Source: Mytilus galloprovincialis
Lineage: Eukaryota; Mollusca; Bivalvia; Mytilida; Mytilidae
Assembly: GCF_965363235.1 (NCBI RefSeq)
Contig: NC_134844.1
Location: 20,938,646-21,002,645 of the forward strand
Length of the DNA: 64,000 nt
Reading direction: 5' to 3'
Shown: in pieces, positions 10,959 to 20,890 of the stretch
How positions within the stretch are numbered: position 1 is the stretch's first letter
Layout: every line of letters begins with the position of its first letter
The notes under the pieces: model-generated
What the model was told of the DNA's origin: nothing
What the model saw: only the letters and a program-made list of their open reading frames with translations
Databases searched by the model: none
Translations under genes and position numbers: made by a program

Positions 10959-13043
10959 TTACTTTCTATGAGTTGCTGCAAAATAAGCATCTAAAATGTC
11001 AGAATACACATTTTGTATATCTACTGTCTCTGATAAATCCGATTTCTCCGTGAATGTTTTCATGAAATTTGTACAGTTTCCAAACATTATAGTAACACCA
11101 ACTTGTTTGAATTCGGAGTTGATCTGTATTAAAGCCTTCAAACCATTCATGTCGATATAGTTCATAGACGAACAGTCGATAATTATATGCGTGAGAGGTA
11201 CGACGGGTATTTCGTTTTCATAATTTGTTTTTGACAGCGACATTCTTTCATCGTTCTGACCATTATTTTCGCTTTGATTTATGTTTATTTCAACATTATT
11301 TTCTAAATGTTTGTCTTGTTGTTTTCGAAAGGCTTTTGGATTAAATGTTGCTTTGTACAATTCTTTTACAAATTGATCAGCAGTAGCAAAATAAAGAGAT
11401 GATTCCATTCTAAATATTACAATTTTGGAATTGGATAATGGAATATCATGAGTCTTTTGCTCCAAAAGACGATCTTCTTGCTCAACTTTTCTAATGGTGT
11501 ACGAAGATGAGTTCTGACTTTGCACGACAACTGTTAAAAGACAAAGTAGCACTCCAACATACAGGGCGTAAGGGAAATCAATTAGAACACCGCATAATAC
11601 TGTTCCAACAAAGATAACGAAATCATAACGGTTTACTCGCCAAAGTTTCGGTAGTTCCTTGAACTGGTATAATAGATTTTTAACAGCTACGATGATCATT
11701 ACTGCAAGAACAGCTTTAGGAGCTGATTCTAAATATTTTCCTATAAACATTATTACAAGCAAGACAAAAATAGCTGATACTATTCCATTCAATGTTGTCT
11801 TGGCGCCCATTGTACTTAATATAACTGTACGAGGTGGTGCAACGCAAGCTGGAAAGCAGGAGAAAAAAGAGCCACCTAAATTTGCAATGCCATATGCGAC
11901 GAGTTCTTGATTGTCGTCAACTGAATATCCGTGTTTCACTTCACAGAGTCGGGCCATCGAAATCGTGAGTACAAACACAATGAAACCGACAACAACACTA
12001 TGTCCAAGTATATCTACCGACACTCTTGGTAGCTCAGGCGTTGGTAGACCAGGAGGTATTTCTCCTACTACACCTATACCGAAGGTGTCGTGTAACTTTG
12101 CAAAGTATGAAATAATTGTTGCTACAACAACTAAAATTATATCGATTGGTATTGGCATTTTCATTTTGTTTTTGAATCTCTCATTGATGACATCTTTTAC
12201 CAATACAAGTATTATTAAGCATATAACGGAGACTATAAATGTAGCAACATGAATCTTCGGAAACGCTTTGAATATTTCAATATATACATATATAAGTTTT
12301 CCTGGTTTGTTGACGGGAGGAATCTTTATGCCAAGTGCATTTGGGATTTGACTGGAAATGATATGAATAGCACCGGTTGTGGTAAAAGCTGCAATAAAAG
12401 ACGATGACAGATAAGATGTAATGAAACCCATTCGACACAACCCCATGATGAACAGCAATAATCCAACGATAAATGACGAACCTGCTGCTACCGACACCTT
12501 GTACTTTAACACGTCATCGTCCATTTCCGGTGAAACGGTAGTCAGGTTATCAACCGTGGAACCGTTAACAGCAGAGTGATGACCAGGCAAATCATACTGT
12601 TCTAATCGCGATTCTACAAGTTCTGCTGTAAAAATTGCAATCACAGCATTTGTTCCGAAAGAAACGTGTTGAGATGTTCCGAAAATCACATACAGAAGGA
12701 CAGGGAAAAAGGACGTATACAACCCATACGCCGGCGACAATGATGCTAATATGCCGAACGCAAGTCCTTGTGGGAAATGAAGGCAAGCCACAGATAAGCC
12801 ACTTACTAAATCATCTAAGATGTACTTCCTGACCTTATACGTTCTTACAACGTTTATTACTGGGAAAAGTGTTAGTAAATATGCACATAATTTGGAAAGG
12901 GTGCATTTGTTCGAAATGTGTTTTGAAAATGACTTCGAAGGGCTCTTTGGTTTGCCATAAAATTCATATAATTCAGATTGTGTTTTACGAGATCTGGAAA
13001 GCTGTACATTGTCAGAAGACATTTCTCCGCCGTTGATGCTCAT
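10959..13043 (-). CDS. SLC26 (SulP-STAS) anion transporter, intronless coding region
   Basis: The 694-residue product is full length for SLC26. Residues 1-75 are a cytoplasmic tail. About 75-510 form the SulP membrane core: PQGLAFGILA with the conserved Gln at 92, GLYTSFFPVLLYVIFGTSQH at 107-126, and NQELVAYGIANLGGSFFSCF at 378-397. About 535-690 form a STAS domain, with IIIDCSSMNYIDMNGL at 620-635 and a charged Asn-rich insertion at 576-612. N-glycosylation sites N160 and N166 fall in the TM3-TM4 loop. SLC26 proteins exchange or conduct anions such as chloride, bicarbonate, sulfate, iodide or oxalate at the plasma membrane. The specific substrate cannot be read from sequence. The usual Ser-Arg anion-site pair reads Pro404-Arg405 here. 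I chose the first ATG; Met8 is an alternative. A splice acceptor just upstream (13079-13080) suggests a 5'UTR intron. Its paralogue at 36597-38834 is divergently oriented. Confidence 0.95.
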   Translation of the reverse strand: MSINGGEMSSDNVQLSRSRKTQSELYEFYGKPKSPSKSFSKHISNKCTLSKLCAYLLTLFPVINVVRTYKVRKYILDDLVSGLSVACLHFPQGLAFGILASLSPAYGLYTSFFPVLLYVIFGTSQHVSFGTNAVIAIFTAELVESRLEQYDLPGHHSAVNGSTVDNLTTVSPEMDDDVLKYKVSVAAGSSFIVGLLLFIMGLCRMGFITSYLSSSFIAAFTTTGAIHIISSQIPNALGIKIPPVNKPGKLIYVYIEIFKAFPKIHVATFIVSVICLIILVLVKDVINERFKNKMKMPIPIDIILVVVATIISYFAKLHDTFGIGVVGEIPPGLPTPELPRVSVDILGHSVVVGFIVFVLTISMARLCEVKHGYSVDDNQELVAYGIANLGGSFFSCFPACVAPPRTVILSTMGAKTTLNGIVSAIFVLLVIMFIGKYLESAPKAVLAVMIIVAVKNLLYQFKELPKLWRVNRYDFVIFVGTVLCGVLIDFPYALYVGVLLCLLTVVVQSQNSSSYTIRKVEQEDRLLEQKTHDIPLSNSKIVIFRMESSLYFATADQFVKELYKATFNPKAFRKQQDKHLENNVEININQSENNGQNDERMSLSKTNYENEIPVVPLTHIIIDCSSMNYIDMNGLKALIQINSEFKQVGVTIMFGNCTNFMKTFTEKSDLSETVDIQNVYSDILDAYFAATHRK

Positions 13044-13078
13044 GATAATTAGAACAGTAAACCAGGATAATTCATTAC

Positions 13079-13089
13079 CTAAAAACAGA
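13079..13089 (-). promoter_or_regulatory. Candidate 3' splice site of a 5'UTR intron (SLC26, minus)
   Basis: The minus strand reads CTGTTTTTAG followed by GTAATGAATT, a pyrimidine-rich acceptor about 36 bp upstream of the ATG at 13043. The plus-strand paralogue has CATTTCTTCAG directly before its ATG. Both genes could therefore share a 5'UTR-intron, one-coding-exon structure. No donor can be assigned. Confidence 0.4.
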
Positions 13090-13099
13090 CAAATAGCAA

Positions 13100-15640
13100 A
13101 TTATAATTCTTAACTGACTACAAAACTTGACCATATAAGGTAACCGAAATTGGAAATCGAAATGCAATCGGGGAAATAACTCTTGAATTTGTCATTTGAC
13201 AAGGTTATCATACCTATATGCACATCTTCAATTTATAAACTTACCGTGAATAAATTAAGTTTCATCAGCATTATATAAACCATGTACGAAAATATGCGAC
13301 AAATAATTACATACTGAATAGTATTATTTTCTAAGGTAAAGCGCATAACTGTGATGTGTCAATGAACCAGTATGTCCTAGTATGCGCCTCGTCATTATTT
13401 AAAGTTCTTACAATGTACAATCTGATGAAACATGTTAACACGGAGAAGGAGAACAAAATGATAGTCAGATTCATCATTAATCTTCGTCCATAAAGTTAAA
13501 ACGGCATTAGCTGTCAAATTTATGGTTTCAAATTTGACTTAAATTCTCATATTTGATTTATGACTTCTTAAAACGTATATCCAAATGATAAGAAGTCTAA
13601 AAATACAATTAAAAATGCAAGGGATCAATCCTGTATATCAACATTCCGTGTGTATTTTAGTGAAGACATCATTTTATGTACTATGGGGTGACTTCCGAAG
13701 ACTGACGACGGTCATTTCACTAGATGTAAACATAAATATAGATGTAAATAGAAAGCGAACTCTTTCATTTGTAGTTGTGTAGGTCTGTTTGATTTCAAGT
13801 TATAGGTTAAAAAATATATGTTAATCGTCGTTTTAACCTGTATAATAATGTGTTTTGGGGGATCGAATAAGTCAAATGATTTATGTTTGTTTTACCTTCA
13901 ATGTTGAAATTATTTTCCTTTTCATATATGAACACACATGATTCATGCGTAACGCATCTCTAGCTTTAGGGGTTACATTGAATCTCATATAAACACGGAT
14001 TCACTGGGGTCGAAATTATAATTTCCAAGTGAATAACTCATTAGCAATGTTTCTTATCCTATTTTAAACAAAATTGAACCAAACTGACTTCTAAAAGCGA
14101 ATTATTATTTCACTGTTTCACTTTCATTTATGATTTAAAAAATGTTTTTAAATAATGTATCTCGTAGCTAATGTCTCTTTAAAATGAGATGTTGTGTATA
14201 CGTCGATGAAAATTTAGCCTAATTATTAAAAACAAACTACTACGATCTACCTAAGTCTTGAAATGGAGCATAAAAATAGAGATAACCAAAGCTCTGCCAC
14301 GGTATCCGACTTCCAAATAGGTCAACAAACACCTTTATTTATGTAATGATGAACAAAGCAGTGATCGCGTACAAATTGTAATTAATAAGATGATGAAGTC
14401 GGAATTTTTTTTCATTGACGTACCAGTTAACTTTTAATAATATTAAAAAAAATCATCCTAACTTTAACCAAATTGACACATTTTCAAAGTCAGTAGTTAT
14501 CTTTAATTCCGATAAAGATAGTTTGTCCACTTTCATTGACAATATAAAGTTTTTTAAAGCAATCTTTAGAATGGCGAATGTGCATGAAGATCACATTGTG
14601 TTATGTTTATCTTTTTAATACTGGTTAATGAAATCATTACAGTATGTACTGGATGGTCATTATCGCGTATGATACGATTTTGACACGCCTACTATGCATG
14701 ACTATAGATAAGAACAGCACGTGTAGCCATAAACTGAGAGTTGTAGATTTGTAGCATAACTGTACATATGTAGTTTTGAAAATAGAAAATAGTTACAAAA
14801 TTATAGTTATTATTATTAGTATCCGAACAAGTAAAAGACGTAAAACACGGATCTATCAATTGGTCCATTATTTATATATTTTATGAGTAGACGAGATGTA
14901 GGTTGCATTTCTGTAAATATTGACCATAAAAATTTACCATAGGAACTCCTTTTACGGTTAAAACTGTACCACTTAACTATGAAGTTTTGAAAAAAATCTT
15001 ATCCTAGAACTGAAAGTTCATATGCACCACATTTTTTTTCAAAGGTCAAAATATAGGGCTATGCGGCATATTTTCAACGTTTATATGCCCTGAACTTCTC
15101 AAGAGTTTAAACTAACACTAATTTTCTTAACTACCCCTACCTCGAATGAAAGGTTACCACAGATTTCAATGTAAACAATATGCCTCTGTGAGATGAAACA
15201 CAGAGAGCATAACTGGGAACCAGTTTGCCTGAGCAGTTTGCAAACAAAATTAATTTTCTATGAATATTCAAGATCTCCCCAAAAGAAGCGTGTTTTGAGA
15301 AACAGCTGTATTTACAAAGTGCAACCTGTATGTTTATGAAATTGTAATGTTTAAATGTATTCAAGTACGTTTGAATTGTGCATACATAAATATTTCACTG
15401 TGTTTATACTCGGTAATAACAGAAAATATATCCATTCAGTATTCAATCATTTATTTTGACTTGAAATTCAATCGCAAAAGTTCGTAGATTTAAAAATGTT
15501 TGCAACTATATTGATTTTTATAAACCATGATTTCATAGATGTAAAAACTAGTTTGTGTAGAAGTGTACAAATTTTACAAAGTACACTATCAACACTACCC
15601 ACCGAAAATTCTATAATCTTAGTCTACACGGTGAGAAAGG
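13100..15640. other. Non-coding stretch upstream of the SLC26 gene
   Basis: No exon can be supported. Short open frames at 13585-13782, 14415-14618 and 15137-15364 have no domain motifs. The sequence is AT-rich with no obvious tandem structure. The promoter of the minus-strand SLC26 gene presumably lies in this interval. Confidence 0.4.
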
Positions 15641-15654
15641 ACTGTAGAAATAAA

Positions 15655-15860
15655 AGAAGATGTGGTATGATTACCATGAGACAATCCTCCACAAGATACA
15701 AATGACACAGAAATTAACAACTATAGGTCACGGTACGACTTTCAAGCAGAATCCCATACCACAAAGACATCTATAAAAGGCGCCTAAATGACAAATGTAA
15801 ACAATTCAAACGAAAACTAAGCATAAAGACCAAATGCCTTAGAAAAATACTGATAAAGTT
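15655..15860 (+). repeat. SINE-like dispersed repeat (GATGTGGTATGATT family), diverged copy
   Basis: The copy starts AGATGTGGTATGATTACCAT, then GAGACAATCCTCCACAAGAT and ATGACACAGAAATTAACAAC. This matches the order of motifs in the copies at 26089 (plus) and 34899 (minus) in the foldback element. Further fragments of the family appear near 44500 and 44900-45000 (minus) and 46040-46120 (minus). Confidence 0.65.
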
Positions 15861-17408
15861 TGACACGTACACCAAGTACACGATCATAAGGAAGTAAGAG
15901 AACTTACAATTGTTCAAGTTATGTATCCATTATTATGAGCTTAGTGTACACTTCTTCCATTGAACAAATATAAAGTTTGTTTTTATTATCCAGAGCTTCC
16001 GAACCCATATCTGGTCTACAATTTAATCTTGAGATAAAGAATACACTTCCGGCAGTATAAAGATCAATATTTTAAATATAGCAACAAACTAATAGTGATG
16101 AAAGAGAGATTATATGTAATACTAGCATATATAGATTAAAACTGAATTAAATGCGTGAATCGGATCAATTTCTCCATAAGTGTATCTTAGATACTTAAAA
16201 TTAAAGCTCCGCAAATGTTACGTGAAATTCTGTCAAAAATACTATATTTTATAAAGTTTGTTAAAAAAAACGTTGTAGAAATTAGATATGAACATTCCCA
16301 TTATAAAAATGTTTTGAAGGGTAAAACTAGAATATTATAAAAAATGAAATTTACATACATGTATTCCCAAGAATTTGAAGTATGAATTTTGATGAAAAAA
16401 TAAAACATTTAGTATTGATGAAGTGTTTAGTTTAAGTAAGATTGAGTGAATTGATGGATTATTAGTATTTAACAATACTAATGGAACCTTTAAACACTTA
16501 ATGTTATAAAACAGATTTCAATATTTTATTTATTATCGTGTTATTTTTATTTTTTTAAATGTCAAAGGTAACGAGATTACGCTATACTTTAAACCAAAAA
16601 AAAACGTGGTTTTGGTCAAATAAGTCAATAGTAAAACCTGTGAACATAGATAATTTGCTGTGGTAATAAGTCTTTTATTCCAACTACGCTTTTTGGTAAA
16701 ACATCGTCTGATGATCACGAGATGTGCTGCATATTTTATTTTAAAAAAAGAAGTGAGGAATGCATCCATCTCAATTTCAATCAACGTTTCCTTGATGAAA
16801 CTAGGTTGAATTGAATATCTCAATAGTTTGTGTATATTAATCAGTTTAATGTAAAGTGAAGTGTACTCCGGAGTTTGTATGTCCTCCTTCCTTGTTTAAG
16901 CCACTTGTTTAGGGCGAATGGAAGATCGAATTATTAATGTGGTAAAGGATACGGCTTGGTCTTAAGATCGCAGTCCCCACTATTGTAATCACAAACATTA
17001 AGTCTTTCATCTTAATTTTTATCATTGTTTCTTTATTTGTGTGTGTGTGTGTCGCAATAGAAGAATTGCTAGATGTTTTTGTACTTATATTTACCAGTCT
17101 TTACAATTTAATAATTGTTGAAATTCTATAAGCATCAATATGTATATATACATCACCCATCTAAAATGTTCAAAAGTTAATTTATATTCGAAAATGCCAA
17201 ATCAAAATCATATTAAAACTAAATCTATTCTTCTTACCTTGAAGTTATACAACATTTAACAAGTTTGACATAAAATGCATTTGTATACCGTCTCAAAAGT
17301 TGCACATGGGATACTTTAAATTTAACATTCATTTATTTAATAAAAGCAAAGATCCAGTTATATAGTACGGGTTCAATAACCTGGGGGTTTAAACATACGG
17401 TTAATATT
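15861..17408. other. AT-rich non-coding stretch
   Basis: Nothing codes convincingly. A small perfect hairpin, ATTAGTATT...AATACTAAT, lies near 16463-16483. A (GT)n run lies at about 17039-17052. The minus frame at 16533-16823 has no recognisable domain. Confidence 0.4.
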
Positions 17409-17409
17409 A

Positions 17410-17660
17410 AGATATCAAGTTGCGTGTAAAGAAAGTCGAATTGCAGGCATTAAAAATTGAGCTGCGAGTTAATAAAGACGACTTGCGAGTAACAAATATC
17501 GATTTGAGAGTTACAAAAGTCTAGTTTCGAGTTAAAATTCGTGTTGTAAGTTAAGAATGTCGAGCTGCGAGTTGAAATTATAGTGGAGTAGCGAGTTAAG
17601 TATGTTGAGCTGCGAGTTGAAAGAATAGGTGAGTTGCGAGTTAAGAAAGTCGAATATTGT
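17410..17660. repeat. Minisatellite of GAGTTGCGAGTTAA-type units
   Basis: About eleven imperfect head-to-tail units of roughly 20-24 bp carry the core (G)AGTTGCGAGTTAA(G/A)AA followed by GTCGA. The period is often a multiple of three, which leaves the minus frame 17450-17674 open with a recurring Ser-Thr-x-Leu-Thr pattern. That frame is a by-product of the repeat. Confidence 0.8.
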
Positions 17661-17905
17661 ATAGTTGCATTCACCTCTGCGTATAAAGCTTCTATTGTTT
17701 GTTTTACCGAGATCTTATAACTACCTTGAAAAATGCATGTGATTTATGTTGGAAACGAAATGCCTTTTTAATCGTCCAAAATGAAGTTACCCTGGAATTT
17801 ACTTCTCACTCCCGTCTTGTAATGAAAATAAATACAGTGTTCACAATTTAAAGTTATATTCGAGATAAGATATCAAAGCTCTATATATACCATGGTTTTT
17901 ACGAG

Positions 17906-17958
17906 TTAACATATTTAAACAAACGAATCCGAAGGATGAGTTTGTTTAAATATGTTAA
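17906..17958. repeat. Perfect 19-bp hairpin arms
   Basis: TTAACATATTTAAACAAAC (17906-17924) is exactly reverse-complemented at 17940-17958 across a 15-base loop. Flanking ACGAG/ATGAG and ACCATGG/ACATGG segments extend the symmetry imperfectly. It is probably the core or end of a small inverted-repeat transposon. Confidence 0.75.
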
Positions 17959-18455
17959 TGAGTAAGACACATGGTAAATAAAATTTGTAATATAAATAAA
18001 ATGATTGACAGCTTCAAGACCTTCAACTAATATTGGAAATTGATCACGTTACAGTTTTATCCAATGAAATGGAAGCTCGCGCAAGTCACGTTTGCGCTTC
18101 GCTTCGTGTATGATCGTCTGTGTATTTCATGTAATAGAACCCCTGAATTTCCAGAAATTAAAGAAAATGTCGGATTTCCCCGATTTTTTTTTAGTTTTGC
18201 GCCCCGTGTATGATTGTAGGCGCAGGTAATTTCATAATGTCATCGGACTAAGATAAACAAAAATGTTGGATTCCAGCGACAAGGATTAAATAATTATTCT
18301 AATGACGGTAAGAATTGTTTTTTTTTTGTTTTCAATGTATCATACAAATTAATCATATTTTACAGAATTTTCATCTAATTGAAAAATGCTTTTCTTCCGT
18401 TATTTTATTAGATTATTTATTAAAACACAATTTTAATGATAAAACAATATTTTAA

Positions 18456-18535
18456 CAGTGGCGGATCCAGGGGCGTAGATAGTGCACGTCCCCCTAATTG
18501 ATCGCAAAAAAAATCATGTTTTTTCAGTCACTGAT
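18456..18535 (+). repeat. Partial end of a CAGTGGCGGATCC MITE
   Basis: CAGTGGCGGATCCAGGGGCG at 18456-18475 matches the terminus of the MITE at 5377. A degenerate opposite end (CAGTCACTG) lies at about 18525-18533. The interior differs from the 5.4-kb copy, so it may belong to a related subfamily. Confidence 0.5.
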
Positions 18536-18745
18536 ATTTGTAGACGATATAATTATTTATTCCTTTTTGTATAGGTACCCCGTTTTTAAATCGAAATTTA
18601 TGATAGTTTTACATTTTATTTTTCTCAAGAAGAAACATTTAGTAATTGTTTCCAAAATTATTCAAATTCAAATATTTTATTGGACAAAGCACATATGATA
18701 CAATGCGTATTCCAAGATATAAACACATTAAACATGACAATTTAT

Positions 18746-18830
18746 GCAAATACAACATAAAGAAAACATTTGAAGTACCAATTATTTGAAGTACCAAATA
18801 CAACATAAAGAAAACATTTGAAGTACCAAA
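18746..18830. repeat. Short tandem duplication
   Basis: AAATACAACATAAAGAAAAC followed by ATTTGAAGTACCA occurs at about 18748-18780 and again at about 18798-18830, with ATTATTTGAAGTACC between. This is a local duplication with a 50-bp period. Confidence 0.75.
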
Positions 18831-18992
18831 ATTAATGGAATACGTAACAATCCTATATAGTTTGAAAAGGGTTTCTTGAAATGTGGTACACATAATTTAT
18901 TGCTTTTTCTTATAAAATGAAAACAAATGAAGATCTTGACCTTTTAGTACGTTTTACAGTTTCCTAAATATTTTTAGAGGCGGATACATTTT

Positions 18993-19071
18993 AAAAAAAA
19001 GGTGGAGCTTCAGCCATGGAATAACATGAAAATGAATATGTTATATAATGGCTGAAGCTCCGCCTTTTTTT
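18993..19071. repeat. Strong 24-bp hairpin (GGTGGAGCTTCAGCCAT)
   Basis: The run A(7)GGTGGAGCTTCAGCCAT ends at 19017. Its complement ATGGCTGAAGCTCCGCC plus a T run occupies 19048-19071, with one mismatch and a 30-base loop. The T tract after one arm and A tract before the other extend the stem. This could be a tiny foldback insertion; no target duplication is clear. Confidence 0.75.
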
Positions 19072-19915
19072 CCGTTGGATTCTAGTCGAGTTGCATATTT
19101 AATTAGCAAAGTATGGTACAACATCAATTTGCATATAATATACCATGATTTTGCCTCACCACACTTTTTAAGCAAATTATTTCATAAAATCCAATTTATG
19201 TTACAAATGGTAATATATTTTCCTATAATTTAACAATCCAACAGCATAAACAGGTTAAATTTCCCTAAAACTCCAACTTCGTGAATTCCTCTCACAGATA
19301 TGAATTTATTCCTATTATTCACCATTCGACAAAGAAAATTAATACATACAAGTATATTGAGAAAACATAGATGACATAGCTACTTTAAATCACCTTAGTG
19401 TCGGAATTTTTTACAACAGAAGGTGGATTGCTTGCTTTTTTTTCTTAAAACCATAATTGTTCATTGAGGAAGTCCAAACCGGCTTATAGTATACTGATGT
19501 CGGGCTGATAAGTGGACGGAGAAAAGCGGGTACCTAATTTGTTTTCTCAACTCCTCTTACAGGAGGGGGTCTGTTACAGTATTCAACCGAGATACCTGAA
19601 ATTTCACAAAAAAATTGTACAAAGTGTTGAAGTTGTGCACTTCGTGTACCAAGTCAGGACTACGACTGTTGCCATTCATTCGTTTCATGTGTTTGAGCTT
19701 TTGATTTTGACATATGATAAGGGACTTTCCCTTTTGAATTTTCATCGGAGTTCAGTATTTTTGTGATTTTACTTTTTGCAATTATGGAATTTTATAATCA
19801 AATTCTCAAATAGCATTTCTATATTTTCGTTTTATATTAATCCTTCATCTAAAATATTCAAATTGAGCTGGAGTTATATATTAAAAGAACTGAAACAGAA
19901 GTTAGATCATTTAGT

Positions 19916-20203
19916 TACAGCCGATTGCATTGACTGTGTAGATTAAGGTAATATATTTGTATCTTTGGTTAGCTTTCTTACATGCTAGCTGAACCTTGAA
20001 GTCATTATTATTATGTAAAGTTAAATATCCTCCCTTTGAAGTAGCCTAGTCCTACGGACATATATAGATTGGTTATATGTCGAACTAGTCTACTCTTAAA
20101 GGAGGGTAGTTTTCCTAATCTAACAATGACTTCACGGTTCAGCTAGTAAGCAAGCTAACCAAAGATATTACCTTTATCTACACACTAAATGCAGTCGGCT
20201 GTA
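19916..20203. mobile_element. 284-bp inverted-repeat MITE with TA target duplication
   Basis: Two arms of about 130 bp are inverted copies. The left arm starts CAGCCGATTGCATTGACTG and continues through TCTTTGGTTAGCTTTCTTAC and TAGCTGAACC. The right arm carries GGTTCAGCTAGTAAGCAAGC, then CTAACCAAAGATATTACC, and ends CAGTCGGCTG. TA flanks each end (19916-19917 and 20202-20203), consistent with a Tc1/mariner-type non-autonomous element. An inner palindrome, ACATATA...TATATGT, forms the loop. No ORF is present. Confidence 0.8.
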
Positions 20204-20890
20204 GACAGAAATTACAGAAACATTCTTGCATAGCAGAACTGGAATACGATCAATACCAGCACTTGTTGCATTCATTACAGCTGTATGAATTAATACTTTT
20301 GTTTTTTAACCTAAATCAGTAAACTTCTGTTTCTTTAACATGTTTAATATCTCCATTTTAAACTTTCATACACTCTACATGTGAGATTAATAAAATGTGA
20401 AAAGTTTACTTAAAATAGTTATGGAATATTATGGAATATTTATCTATATCTCGTATCCAATACAAATATCAGTGTCACCGCCAAAGCTGTTGATCATTGT
20501 CATTTGAAATAATAAGCTCTTCCTTATTGCAGTACCAACATTGACGCTTACATTTTTATCACATAACAAAAGAACGGTGCAAATGAAAAAAAAATGATTT
20601 AATTGCATGCAGTGTGGCGAAAGACAAATATGGAAAAAGGGAAGAAAATTTGAAGAAATGAACTACTAGTAATATATTGCAAATAAGGCACTACCCATTA
20701 GATATAGACATAACACCTAGAATGGTTTATTGGATCTGGATTTGGATTATTTGTGGTAAACAAATTAGCCCTTTATAGCTTGCTTTTCGGTGTGAGACAG
20801 GGCTCCGTGATCACTTTTATACATTGTGACTTGGATGGCACTCATACCACACCTTATATATAAACTCTCGTATAGTATATATTTATACTT
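20204..20890. other. Non-coding stretch with a SINE-like fragment
   Basis: Mostly AT-rich sequence. At about 20800-20865 a fragment (ATTGTGACTTGGATGGCACTC, then ATACCACACC) resembles the reverse of the repeats at 40447-40560 and 40765-40910. No gene is supported. Confidence 0.4.

Noticed and set aside
11659..12252. Plus-strand frames opposite the SLC26 gene
   Set aside because: Antisense shadows of the conserved minus-strand transporter.
17450..17674. Minus frame with Ser-Thr-Leu-Thr heptads
   Set aside because: Product of a ~21-bp minisatellite period.
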